Below, one piece after another: positions 29,342 through 37,017 of a stretch of DNA of 64,000 nucleotides. Made by a program: the position numbers and the translations under genes. Source of the stretch: Methylobacter marinus A45 (GTDB lineage: Bacteria; Pseudomonadota; Gammaproteobacteria; Methylococcales; Methylomonadaceae). Each line of letters opens with the position of its first letter. The first letter of the stretch is position 1. The stretch is from assembly GCF_000383855.1 (NCBI RefSeq), contig NZ_KB912877.1, forward strand, positions 1,999,285-2,063,284, given 5' to 3'. Under the pieces are notes generated by a model that was given only the letters and a program-made list of their open reading frames with translations, searched no databases and was not told the DNA's origin.

Positions 29342-31027
29342 ATTCATCGCGCTGTCCGAGTGCCTGACGGCAAGAAGGCCGGCCGATACGCCGGTTTCCT
29401 GCCATGACGGGCGTCATTATCGCGCTGCCGAGTTTCACGCGGCCGTCTGCCTGTGGCTGGATAAACTGCAGGCGCAGCCGGAACCGCGCTATGCTTTATA
29501 TACGGAGGACGCCTATCCGTTCGCCGTGTTGCTGTTCGCGCTGCTGTATGCCGGCAAGGAAGTCTGGATACCCGGCAATAACCGCCCCGGCACGGCAGGG
29601 CAGCTGAAGGCGCAGGACTGTCGGCTGATCGGCGACTGGCCTGAGGCGGCCATCGAGGACTATCGGCTGGATGCCGCGCCATGCCCCGAGCGGCAATTGG
29701 CGCCGCTCGATCCGTCGGCCGCGCGGCTGGTCATGTTCACCTCGGGCACCACGGGCGAGGCCAAGCCGGTCCCCAAACGCCTGATACAGCTCCAGCGCGA
29801 AGTCGAAACGCTGGAAAAGCAGTGGGGCGGACAGCTGGCCGATGCGGCCGCTCTCGCGACGGTCAGCCACCAGCATATTTACGGCTTGCTGTTCCGCATC
29901 CTGTGGCCGTTGTCGGCGGGCCGCTGTTTTCCAGCCGCCTTTATTTCAATGCCGAAGCCGTGGCTCATCAGAGCCAGGACCGGCCTGCCTACTGGGTTGC
30001 CAGCCCGGCGCACCTGAAACGCCTGGACCAGCCGCTGGCGGCGGATCTGGCTGCTGTGTTCAGCTCCGGCGGCCCGCTGTCGCACGAGGCGGCCTTGCAG
30101 GTTTCCGCCTGCTGCGGGCGGCCCGCGATCGAAATCTTCGGCAGCACAGAAAGCGGCGGCATCGCCTGGCGCCGGCAGGGTCTTGAGCCTGCGACGCCCT
30201 GGACGTTGTTCGACGGCATGATGTTGACTCATGAGCAGGGCCGCTGGCGGCTGCAGTCGCCTTATCTGCTGAACGGCGAACGGCTGGAACTGGCCGACCG
30301 GATCGAACGGCTCGATGACGGCCGCTTCCTGCTGGCGGGACGCCTGGACCGCATCGTCAAGATCGAGGAAAAACGCTTGTCCCTGAGCGAAATGGAGCAG
30401 CGTCTGGCAGAACTCCCGTGGATATCGGAAGCTGCCGCCTTGATGATCGCGAAAAGCCGCGATACCGTCGGTGCAGGCATCGTGCTGAACCGGGACGGCA
30501 AACAGCTGCTGGCGGAGCAGGGCAGGCCGGGCCTGATCAGGCAGCTGCGCGAGGCGCTCCATCACTGGTTCGAGGCCGTCGTCCTGCCGAGGAAATGGCT
30601 GACTCTGGACAGCATTCCCCTGACCGCCCAGGGCAAAACCGACACGCGCCTGCTGAATGAATTGCTGGCGCCAAGCGGCCACAAACTGCCTCAGGTGCTG
30701 GGACTGGATTGGGCCCCTGATCGCGTCGAACTGCAACTGCAGATCCCGCACGAGCTGATTTATTTTAAGGATCACTTCCGGAATTTCCCGATCCTGCCGG
30801 GCGTCGTGCAGATCGCCTGGGCCGAACACTACGGCAAGCTGTTCTTTGATATCGATCAGCCGTTCTCGCAGTTGGAGGCCATCAAATTCGTCAGGCTCAT
30901 CGAACCCGGCAGTGCGCTGAGCTTGTCGCTGGAATGGAACGCCCGGGCCGGCAGACTGTATTTCACGATGAGCTCGGAGCAGGGGCCGCACAGTTCCGGC
31001 CGTCTGGTCTATGGAAAAACGCCATGA
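29331..31027 (+). pseudogene. AMP-dependent acyl ligase fused to hotdog dehydratase, frameshifted
   Basis: Two overlapping frames together encode one protein of about 565 residues. Residues from 29331 give the adenylation N-terminus, including MFTSGTTGEAKPVPK. After about 29921-29930 the homology moves to another frame (PLFSSRLYFNAEAV onward), with FGSTESGGIAWR and the C-terminal lysine region QGKTDTR. The last 100 residues (HELIYFKDHFRNFPILPGV onward) are an ApeI-type hotdog dehydratase fused to the ligase. In APE pathways the ligase activates the aryl starter acid. The shift equals one missing base. It could be a sequencing error in GC-rich DNA, a real mutation or, less likely, recoding; no slippery heptamer is evident. 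Confidence 0.85.
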
Positions 31028-31083
31028 AAACCTGCATTATAGGATCCCGGTGCGTTGATTACATTGCGGAGGAAATATCATGA
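31024..31083 (+). other. 19-codon open frame linking ligase and antitoxin
   Basis: This mini-frame starts in an ATGA overlap with the ligase stop and ends in an ATGA overlap with the antitoxin start. Its first seven codons resemble the start of the glycosyltransferase gene at 31746, so it is probably a relic of that gene's original start left behind when the toxin-antitoxin module arrived. Confidence 0.45.
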
Positions 31084-31298
31084 CTATAGCAGAGAAGATT
31101 TTTGAGCAAGTTAGAACTTTGCCCGAGACCGATGCGCGTGAAATTCTGGATTTTGTCGAGTTTCTGAAAGCGAAAAGGAAGCGGGATCATGAAGAACGGC
31201 GAGTCCATGCGCTGGCCGTTCTGGAAAAATTCAAAGGCCGTTACGACGGTACCAAATTCAACCGCGAAGAGCTTCATGACCGCGCCGGCCTTCGTTGA
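31080..31298 (+). CDS. Antitoxin, DUF2281-like
   Basis: Small, charged protein of 72 residues, mostly helical (LPETDAREILDFVEFLKAKRKRDHEE). It fits the DUF2281 group that pairs with PIN toxins. A strong GGAGG site lies 8 nt before the ATG. It overlaps the toxin gene by 23 nt. Antitoxins of this kind usually bind the toxin and repress the shared promoter. The module lies inside the APE cluster, between ligase and glycosyltransferase. Confidence 0.8.
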   Translation: MTIAEKIFEQVRTLPETDAREILDFVEFLKAKRKRDHEERRVHALAVLEKFKGRYDGTKFNREELHDRAGLR

Positions 31299-31668
31299 TA
31301 CCAATGTAGTCGTCTATGCGCTGGGCGTGGATACCGATCGCCGCGAGACCGCAATAAAGTTGCTTGCAGAGGGCGTTCTGGTCAGCGCCCAGGTTATCAA
31401 TGAAACAGTGAGCGTACTCCTGGGCAAACAGAAATTTTCCAGGGAGGACGCATATGAAGTTGCGCAAAGTCTGTTGGATCTCTGCGAGGTCCTGCCCGTC
31501 GATACAGAAACCATACGCGCAGCCATGCATCTTGCCACGCACTATTCGCTCTCCCATTGGGATGCTTTGATTGTTGCATCCGCGTTGCTGGCCGGCTGCG
31601 ACACGCTTTATTCCGAGGATATGCAGCATGGGCAGCTGGTCGTGATCAACCCTTTCTTCTCCGTTTAG
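31276..31668 (+). CDS. PIN-domain toxin (VapC-like)
   Basis: Ribonuclease-type toxin of 130 residues. The PIN acidic residues are visible: Asp in FVDTNVVVYAL near the N-terminus, Glu in INETVSVLL, Asp in HWDALIVAS and Asp in CDTLYSEDMQ. VapC-type toxins cut tRNA or rRNA. I chose ATG 31276, which starts MTAPAFVDTN; a frame open farther upstream reads antitoxin DNA. The pair forms a complete type II toxin-antitoxin module. Confidence 0.88.
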   Translation: MTAPAFVDTNVVVYALGVDTDRRETAIKLLAEGVLVSAQVINETVSVLLGKQKFSREDAYEVAQSLLDLCEVLPVDTETIRAAMHLATHYSLSHWDALIVASALLAGCDTLYSEDMQHGQLVVINPFFSV

Positions 31669-31745
31669 CCCCTGAAAAAAATTCACGTGCATTATTCCAC
31701 ACATCAGACAATCCGGCATCATGCCGGCACAGCCCGATTCACGCC

Positions 31746-32480
31746 ATGAAAGCCTGCGTCATCGTACCCGTTTACAACCATGAGCAGGCCATCCCCGAAG
31801 TCGTGGCGCGCCTGAAGGAGCAGGGCCTGTTCTGCCTGCTGGTCAACGACGGCAGCTCGGAAGCCTGTTCGAAAGCGCTGGGCGCGATCGCCGAACGGGA
31901 AGCCGGCTGGCTGGCCCTGATCAACCGGCCGGAAAACGGCGGCAAGGGCGCGGCCATGGTCGACGGATTTAACGAGGCCATCAGGCGGGGCTTTACCCAT
32001 GCCCTGCAGATCGACGCCGACGGCCAGCACGACATCGACGCTATTCCCGAATTCCTGGCGGCGGGCCGGCGGCAGCCGGACGCCATGATCCTGGGCCGGC
32101 CTGTGTTCGACGATTCCGCGCCTAAATCGCGGCTTTACGGAAGGCAATTCACGAATCTGTGGATAGCGATCAACACGCTGTCGCTGGCGATCGCCGACGG
32201 CATGTGCGGTTTCCGCCTGTACCCTCTGGCAGCCGTGCAGCGCTTGCTTGAAACCGCGCGCATCGGCCGGCGCATGGATTTCGACATCGACATCGCCGTG
32301 CGCCTATACTGGCAGGGCACGGATGCGGTCAATGTGTCCACGCGCGTGCGTTATCCCTACGATGGCGTCTCGCACTTCAAGCTGTGGCGCGACAATGCCA
32401 TGATCTCGATGATCCATGCCCGGCTTTTTTTAGGCATGCTGATGCGTTTCCCGCACTTGCTGATCAGGCGTTGGCGATGA
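31746..32480 (+). CDS. Family 2 glycosyltransferase (APE cluster)
   Basis: GT-A fold enzyme of 244 residues. It starts MKACVIVPVYNHEQAIPEV, has NDGSSE, NGGKGAAM and the metal-binding DADGQHD (about 98-104), and then GMCGFRLYP. No membrane helix is evident, so it probably acts on the cytoplasmic face. In APE clusters a GT2 enzyme accompanies the LpxL-like acyltransferase and is thought to build the sugar head group. The gene overlaps the next by 4 nt. A 22-bp near-copy of its start region lies at 31019-31040. Confidence 0.9.
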   Translation: MKACVIVPVYNHEQAIPEVVARLKEQGLFCLLVNDGSSEACSKALGAIAEREAGWLALINRPENGGKGAAMVDGFNEAIRRGFTHALQIDADGQHDIDAIPEFLAAGRRQPDAMILGRPVFDDSAPKSRLYGRQFTNLWIAINTLSLAIADGMCGFRLYPLAAVQRLLETARIGRRMDFDIDIAVRLYWQGTDAVNVSTRVRYPYDGVSHFKLWRDNAMISMIHARLFLGMLMRFPHLLIRRWR

Positions 32481-33388
32481 AGCAGACCCGGCATTGGGCC
32501 GAGATGCAGGAAAGCGGCATCGTCTGGGGCATGCGCCTGCTGTTGAGAATCTACCTGCTGTGTGGCCGCCGTATCCTGCAGGTATTCCTGTATCCGGTGG
32601 TCAGTTATTACTGGCTGGTCAACAAGCCGGGCCGGCAGGCCAGTCGGGCCTATCTGGACCGCGTGACCGGCTTTTCGCCGTCCGTGAAGCCGGGCGGCAG
32701 TTACCGGCATTTCATTAGTTTCGCCAATGCCTTGATCGACAAACTGGCGGCCTGGTCCGGCGCCCTGTCGCGCGCCGATGTCGAGTACCGCGGCCGCGAT
32801 GCCCTGATGGCCCGGACCGCCGGCGGGCGCGGCGCGGTGCTGCTGGGATCGCACCTGGGCAACCTGGACGTCTGCCGCGTGCTCGCCTATCTGGATAAAG
32901 ATATCCGCATCAATGTGCTCGTGCACACCAAGCACGCCGAGAAATTCAACCAGCTGCTCAGCCAGTACAACGAAGCCAGCCGCATGAACCTGATACAGGT
33001 CACCGAAATCACGGCGGCCACGTCGATGCTGCTGAACGACAAGATCGACAACGGCGAACTGGTCATCATCACCGCCGACCGAACGCCGGTCAGCGAGCTG
33101 CCGCGCGTCCTCAAGGCCCGGTTTCTGGGCGAAGAGGCGCCGTTCCCGCAGGGCCCGTTCATCCTGGCGGCGCTGCTCAAGTGCCCGGTCTATACGCTGT
33201 TCTGCCTGAAGCAGCGGGGCAGGCACGTGATTTATTTCGACCATTTCAGCGACGGGCTTAAATTTCCGCGCAACACGCGCGAGCAGGCCATGCGGAAAGA
33301 GATCCAGCGCTACGCCGGGCGCCTGCAGGATTATTGCCTGAAAGAGCCTCTGCAATGGTTCAATTTCTTCGATTTCTGGCACGGCTGA
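32477..33388 (+). CDS. LpxL/HtrB-like acyltransferase (APE cluster)
   Basis: Membrane-associated acyltransferase of 303 residues, with an N-terminal hydrophobic segment (about 17-42) and the H-x4-D catalytic motif in GSHLGNLD (about 118-125). LpxL relatives attach acyl chains to lipid A; here the polyene acid may be the substrate. ATG 32477 overlaps the glycosyltransferase stop. Confidence 0.88.
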   Translation: MKQTRHWAEMQESGIVWGMRLLLRIYLLCGRRILQVFLYPVVSYYWLVNKPGRQASRAYLDRVTGFSPSVKPGGSYRHFISFANALIDKLAAWSGALSRADVEYRGRDALMARTAGGRGAVLLGSHLGNLDVCRVLAYLDKDIRINVLVHTKHAEKFNQLLSQYNEASRMNLIQVTEITAATSMLLNDKIDNGELVIITADRTPVSELPRVLKARFLGEEAPFPQGPFILAALLKCPVYTLFCLKQRGRHVIYFDHFSDGLKFPRNTREQAMRKEIQRYAGRLQDYCLKEPLQWFNFFDFWHG

Positions 33389-33422
33389 TTGCGTGAATGG
33401 TTGATATGAATAAAAAAAGTAG

Positions 33423-33490
33423 GTGCGAATTCATTCGCACAATAATGGTTCGGGTCGAATACCCTAAAGGGCACAAGTGAATTCGACCCT
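33423..33490. repeat. Two small palindromic repeats, one with an 18-bp insert
   Basis: 33423-33440 is an intact palindrome, GTGCGAAT-TC-ATTCGCAC. 33452-33489 is a related palindrome (arms GGGTCGAAT and ATTCGACCC, centre GA) carrying an 18-bp insert, ACCCTAAAGGGCACAAGT (33461-33478), exactly beside the central dinucleotide. Similar pairs occur elsewhere in the window. An upstream GTG start for the next gene (33477) would begin inside this repeat and is therefore doubtful. Confidence 0.85.
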
Positions 33491-33515
33491 ACAGCGCAAA
33501 TCACTCAAAGATCGC

Positions 33516-35060
33516 ATGAAAAATAAGCACTTTCTAAAAGATAAAGTCATTTTCGACGGCCAGCCGTTGACTATCGAGGACGTGTGTCTGTTGGCTCGCC
33601 AACAGGCAGCCTGCGAATTAAGCCGGGATGCCGGTTTCATGCGGCGCATCGACAAAGGCGCGCAATTTGTCGATACCCTGCTGAAGGAAGAGGGCTTCGT
33701 CTACGGCGTCACGACCGGCTACGGCGATTCCTGCACCGTGTCCGTACCGCTGCATCTGGTCGAGGCGCTGCCCCGGCATCTTTACACCTTCCACGGCTGC
33801 GGCCTGGGCAGCCATTTCGACGCCGAACAGACGCGCGCCATCCTGGCCGCGCGCCTGAACAGCCTCGCGCAGGGCTTTTCGGGCGTGCGCTACCGGTTGC
33901 TGCAGCAGTTGGCCGCGCTGCTGCAACACGACATCCTGCCGTTGATCCCTCAGGAAGGCTCGGTCGGCGCCAGCGGCGACCTGACGCCGCTGTCCTATGT
34001 CGCGGCCGTGCTGGCCGGCGAGCGGGAAGTCATGTATCAAGGCCAGCATCAGCCCGCGCAGGCCGTTCTGGCCCGGCTCGATATCGAGCCTCTGACCCTG
34101 AAGCCGAAGGAAGGCCTCGCCATCATGAACGGCACGGCCGCCATGACCGGGCTCGCCTGTCTGGCTTACCGGCGCGCTGAATACCTGTCGCAACTGGCGA
34201 CGCGCATCACTGCCCTGGCTTCAGTCGCCCTGAAAGGCAACGCCTACCACTTCGATGAACAACTGTTCTCGGTCAAGCCGCATCCGGGGCAGAACCGCGT
34301 GGCCGGGCGCCTGCGCGCGGACCTGCAATTGTCGGTAGCTGCACCCCGGCACGACACGCGCCTGCAAGACCGCTACTCGCTGCGCTGCGCACCGCATGTG
34401 ATCGGCGTGCTGGAAGACTCGCTGCCCTGGCTGCGCCAGTTCATCGAAAACGAATTGAACAGCGCCAACGACAACCCGATCATCGACGCCGAAGGCGAGC
34501 GCGTGCTGCACGGCGGCCACTTTTACGGCGGCCATATCGCCTTCGCCATGGACGCGCTGAAGACGGCCGTCGCCAACCTGGCCGACCTGATGGACCGGCA
34601 GATGGCGCAGCTGATGGACCCCAAATTCAATCAGGGCCTGCCCGCCAACCTGTCCGGCGCCGAAGCCAGCCAGGCCATGATCAACCACGGCTTCAAGGCC
34701 GTGCAGATAGGCGTCTCGGCCTGGACCGCCGAAGCCTTGAAGCTGACCATGCCGGCCAGCGTGTTCTCGCGCTCGACCGAATGCCACAACCAGGACAAGG
34801 TCAGCATGGGTACGATCGCGGCGCGCGACTGCCTGCGGGTGCTGGAACTCACCGAACAGGTTGCCGCGGCCCTGCTGCTGGCCACCGTTCAGGGCGTGGA
34901 ACTGCGCGGCGGCAGCGAGGCGCTAAGTCCTGCGCTGCAAGACACCTGCGCGCAGGTGCGCGAGCGGGTGGCGTTTCTAAGCACGGACCGGGCCCTGGAA
35001 CCGGAACTGCGGCTGTGCATCGAGCTGATCCGAAACCGGCACTGGGCGCTTTATAACTGA
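33516..35060 (+). CDS. MIO-type aromatic amino acid ammonia-lyase (APE cluster)
   Basis: Enzyme of the HAL/PAL/TAL family, 514 residues. The prosthetic MIO group forms from Ala-Ser-Gly in SVGASGDLTPLSY (about 148-160). FVYGVTTGYGDS, KPKEGLAIMNGTAAMTG, QDRYSLRCAPHVIG, SANDNPII and the C-terminal family blocks are intact. It releases ammonia from an aromatic amino acid to give a cinnamate-type acid, a plausible aryl starter for the polyene. The selectivity pair (Ser-His in HAL, His-Leu in TAL, Phe-Leu in PAL, from memory) appears to be Phe-His in LYTFHGCGLG. Start ATG 33516 avoids the repeat upstream. Confidence 0.9.
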   Translation: MKNKHFLKDKVIFDGQPLTIEDVCLLARQQAACELSRDAGFMRRIDKGAQFVDTLLKEEGFVYGVTTGYGDSCTVSVPLHLVEALPRHLYTFHGCGLGSHFDAEQTRAILAARLNSLAQGFSGVRYRLLQQLAALLQHDILPLIPQEGSVGASGDLTPLSYVAAVLAGEREVMYQGQHQPAQAVLARLDIEPLTLKPKEGLAIMNGTAAMTGLACLAYRRAEYLSQLATRITALASVALKGNAYHFDEQLFSVKPHPGQNRVAGRLRADLQLSVAAPRHDTRLQDRYSLRCAPHVIGVLEDSLPWLRQFIENELNSANDNPIIDAEGERVLHGGHFYGGHIAFAMDALKTAVANLADLMDRQMAQLMDPKFNQGLPANLSGAEASQAMINHGFKAVQIGVSAWTAEALKLTMPASVFSRSTECHNQDKVSMGTIAARDCLRVLELTEQVAAALLLATVQGVELRGGSEALSPALQDTCAQVRERVAFLSTDRALEPELRLCIELIRNRHWALYN

Positions 35061-35251
35061 ACTACATCGAACGGGCACTCAACTTAATGTCTAATGGCAG
35101 TGACGCTATCTGTTTCTGTCACAATAACCCGGAGTAATTATGAGCCTGTTTAATGCAGGGATGCGTTAGAATTGAAACACCGACTTGCGCCTGGGAAAAG
35201 CGCAAGGCAAGTAATGACAGTTGCCTCTAACAATGACAGGACACAGCAGCA

Positions 35252-35491
35252 ATGACAACTATTACCTTTGATACCCTGGAGCTGGTAGATAAGCTCAAAT
35301 CGGCAGGCATCCCGCAAGAGCAGGCAGAAGCCGTAGTGCGCGTGATTGCTGAAGCGCAGGCCCGCCTTGTCACCAAAGACGACCTTGAAATAACCCTATT
35401 GCCTGTCAAAACCGATCTGGCCGTCATCAAATGGATGATGGGGGTATTGCTCGCCGGCGTGTTATCGCTGGTATTGAAGGCGTTTTTTTAA
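35252..35491 (+). CDS. DUF1640-like coiled-coil protein
   Basis: A 79-residue protein with an amphipathic helical N-terminus (FDTLELVDKLKSAGIPQEQAEAVV), the block EAQARLVTKDDLE and a single C-terminal membrane helix (about 57-77). This is the common layout of small DUF1640/CCDC90-type proteins, often found in many copies and next to mobile DNA. Its function is unknown. It follows the ammonia-lyase by about 190 nt and is not part of the cluster's logic. Confidence 0.75.
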   Translation: MTTITFDTLELVDKLKSAGIPQEQAEAVVRVIAEAQARLVTKDDLEITLLPVKTDLAVIKWMMGVLLAGVLSLVLKAFF

Positions 35492-35592
35492 TTTTGAAAT
35501 AGTTTGCGGCCTTGGGCGCTGCAGCGTCACGCAATGTGGAACGGATAAATGGCAAGACGCAGCGTTTTGCGCGTCAAACTCGCCCTGCGTTC

Positions 35593-35817
35593 TTACAAAT
35601 CCGCCGGTTCCGGCAGCGCAATAAAATCTGTCGTACCGTAATTGTGGCCGCACTGGCAGATCAAGGCGGTGACTTGCCCCCGGTGATGAGTTTTATGCAG
35701 AAACAGCGTGGTCAGCATATGTTGCACGGGCAGGATTTTGTCCTGATCCCCTAACACGCTGCGATACCGGATGAGGCTTGCGAGGTTCTGCAACTGGAAA
35801 TAATCGACCATGGTCAT
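35593..35817 (-). pseudogene. DinB-family C-terminal remnant
   Basis: A 74-residue frame matches only the last part of DinB-type metal-binding four-helix proteins (LFLHKTHHRGQVTALI, then GTTDFIALP). The N-terminal half with the first metal histidine is missing. The frame starts in an ATGA overlap with the aminotransferase stop, so it can still be translated, but the parent fold should be broken. I read it as a decaying gene. Confidence 0.65.
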
Positions 35818-36695
35818 GAGCGTGCCTCCGCGGATTCCGATTCGATGCACTCGAAAAACAGCCGGTTCAGCTGTTTGAAAACCGGCCCTAGGCATGCCGT
35901 CAACCGGCGCCCGTCGATGTCCCTGACCGGAATCATCTCCGCGCCGGTGCCGGTCAGAAAGCATTCATCCGCCGTATAAAGATCATAAGGCGCCAGCGGC
36001 GCAATCTGCACAGGGATGCCGGCCTCGGTGGCCAGTTCCAGGATCAGCTCGCGGGTAATGCCTTCCAGCGCGCCTTCCGTGCACGGCGGCGTGGCCAGCG
36101 TTCCATCCCGCACGATAAAAAGGTTGTCGGCCGTGCCCTCGGTAACCCGCCCCTGGCTGTTCAATAAAACGGCTTCATCGACGCCGGCGTGATTGGCTTC
36201 GATTTTGGCCAGTATATGGTTCAGATAGTTGAGGCTTTTGATCCTCGGGTCCAGGCCGTCAAACGGCAGCCGCCGCGTGGCCGCGATGATCAGGCGGGCG
36301 CCCTGCTCGCGGCTCTGGCTATCCACAAGCATTATTTGGTCGGCAATGATGATCACGTTGGGCCGGTGGCAGCCGGCAGGATTCAGACCCAGCGGACCCG
36401 GCCCGCGCGTCACCATCAGCCGGATATAGCCCGACTCGCAGCCGAAAACCGCCACGATTTCCTCGACGGCTGCCGTCAGCTCGGCAAGGCTGTAAGGGAT
36501 GTCGAGCGCAATCGCCCTGGCCGACAGCGCCAGGCGCTCAAGATGCCGCTGAAGGCGGAACGCGCGTTTATGGTAGATGCGAATCCCTTCGAAAACGCCA
36601 TCGCCGTATAGCAAGCCGTGATCGTTGACGGGAATGGACGCCTCCCCCAGCGGTAACAACTGGCCGTTCACCCAGCACAGAGCCTGTTCAGACAT
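35814..36695 (-). CDS. Branched-chain amino acid aminotransferase-like (class IV PLP enzyme)
   Basis: PLP enzyme of 293 residues, fold type IV, like IlvE. LLYGDGVFEGIRIY (about 28-41), the PLP lysine in RIKSLNYLNHILAK, EAVLLNSQGRVTEGTADNLF and the phosphate-binding end TGTGAEMIPV are intact. ATG 36695 is preferred to ATG 36707 because GGGGA lies at the right distance only for the former. D-amino acid aminotransferase or aminodeoxychorismate lyase activity is less likely but not excluded. The DinB remnant is coupled behind it. Confidence 0.88.
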   Translation of the reverse strand: MSEQALCWVNGQLLPLGEASIPVNDHGLLYGDGVFEGIRIYHKRAFRLQRHLERLALSARAIALDIPYSLAELTAAVEEIVAVFGCESGYIRLMVTRGPGPLGLNPAGCHRPNVIIIADQIMLVDSQSREQGARLIIAATRRLPFDGLDPRIKSLNYLNHILAKIEANHAGVDEAVLLNSQGRVTEGTADNLFIVRDGTLATPPCTEGALEGITRELILELATEAGIPVQIAPLAPYDLYTADECFLTGTGAEMIPVRDIDGRRLTACLGPVFKQLNRLFFECIESESAEARS

Positions 36696-36745
36696 ATCAA
36701 TCCCCATTGGTTAATATAATATGGTGGTTCAGATCTTCAGAAGTT

Positions 36746-36871
36746 TTAGGCGTTCACCTCCCCTCTTGCGAAAGTCCTGGCCCGGCCGAGCAAATGCACG
36801 CGGTCGCCGGCCAGCCTGACGCCGGCTTTCCCGCTGAACGGCTGTTCGATGATATAGAGGGATTTGGTCAT
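36746..36871 (-). CDS. 41-residue protein divergent from a MocR regulator
   Basis: A short basic protein starting MTKSLYIIEQPFSGKAG and ending RARTFARGEVNA. I do not recognise it. It is likely to be translated because an AAGGAG site lies at ideal distance before the ATG. It is divergent from the MocR-type regulator, and the shared 146-bp gap carries repeated TACAG/CTGTA boxes, so it is the probable target of that regulator. Confidence 0.6.
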   Translation of the reverse strand: MTKSLYIIEQPFSGKAGVRLAGDRVHLLGRARTFARGEVNA

Positions 36872-36920
36872 GATAAACTCCTTGTTGTTGACGCCGTAAT
36901 CGTAGCTCACCATGCTTGGG

Positions 36921-37014
36921 CTGATACAGATGCAAAAACAGTTAATTAAACCGGTACAGATGGCCGCCATAGCCAACTGTACCGATGCCCGGACGCCTTT
37001 TCTGTAACGGTACA
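36921..37014. promoter_or_regulatory. Candidate MocR operator boxes
   Basis: Two direct repeats, TGATACAGATG (from 36922) and CGGTACAGATG (from 36952), lie 30 bp apart, about three helical turns. GGTACAG (36953-36959) and CTGTACC (36977-36983) form a perfect 7-bp inverted repeat, and another GGTACA lies at 37009-37014, just before the regulator's start. Spaced direct plus inverted boxes fit the binding style of MocR proteins, so autoregulation and control of the 41-codon gene are inferred. Confidence 0.6.
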
Positions 37015-37017
37015 ATC

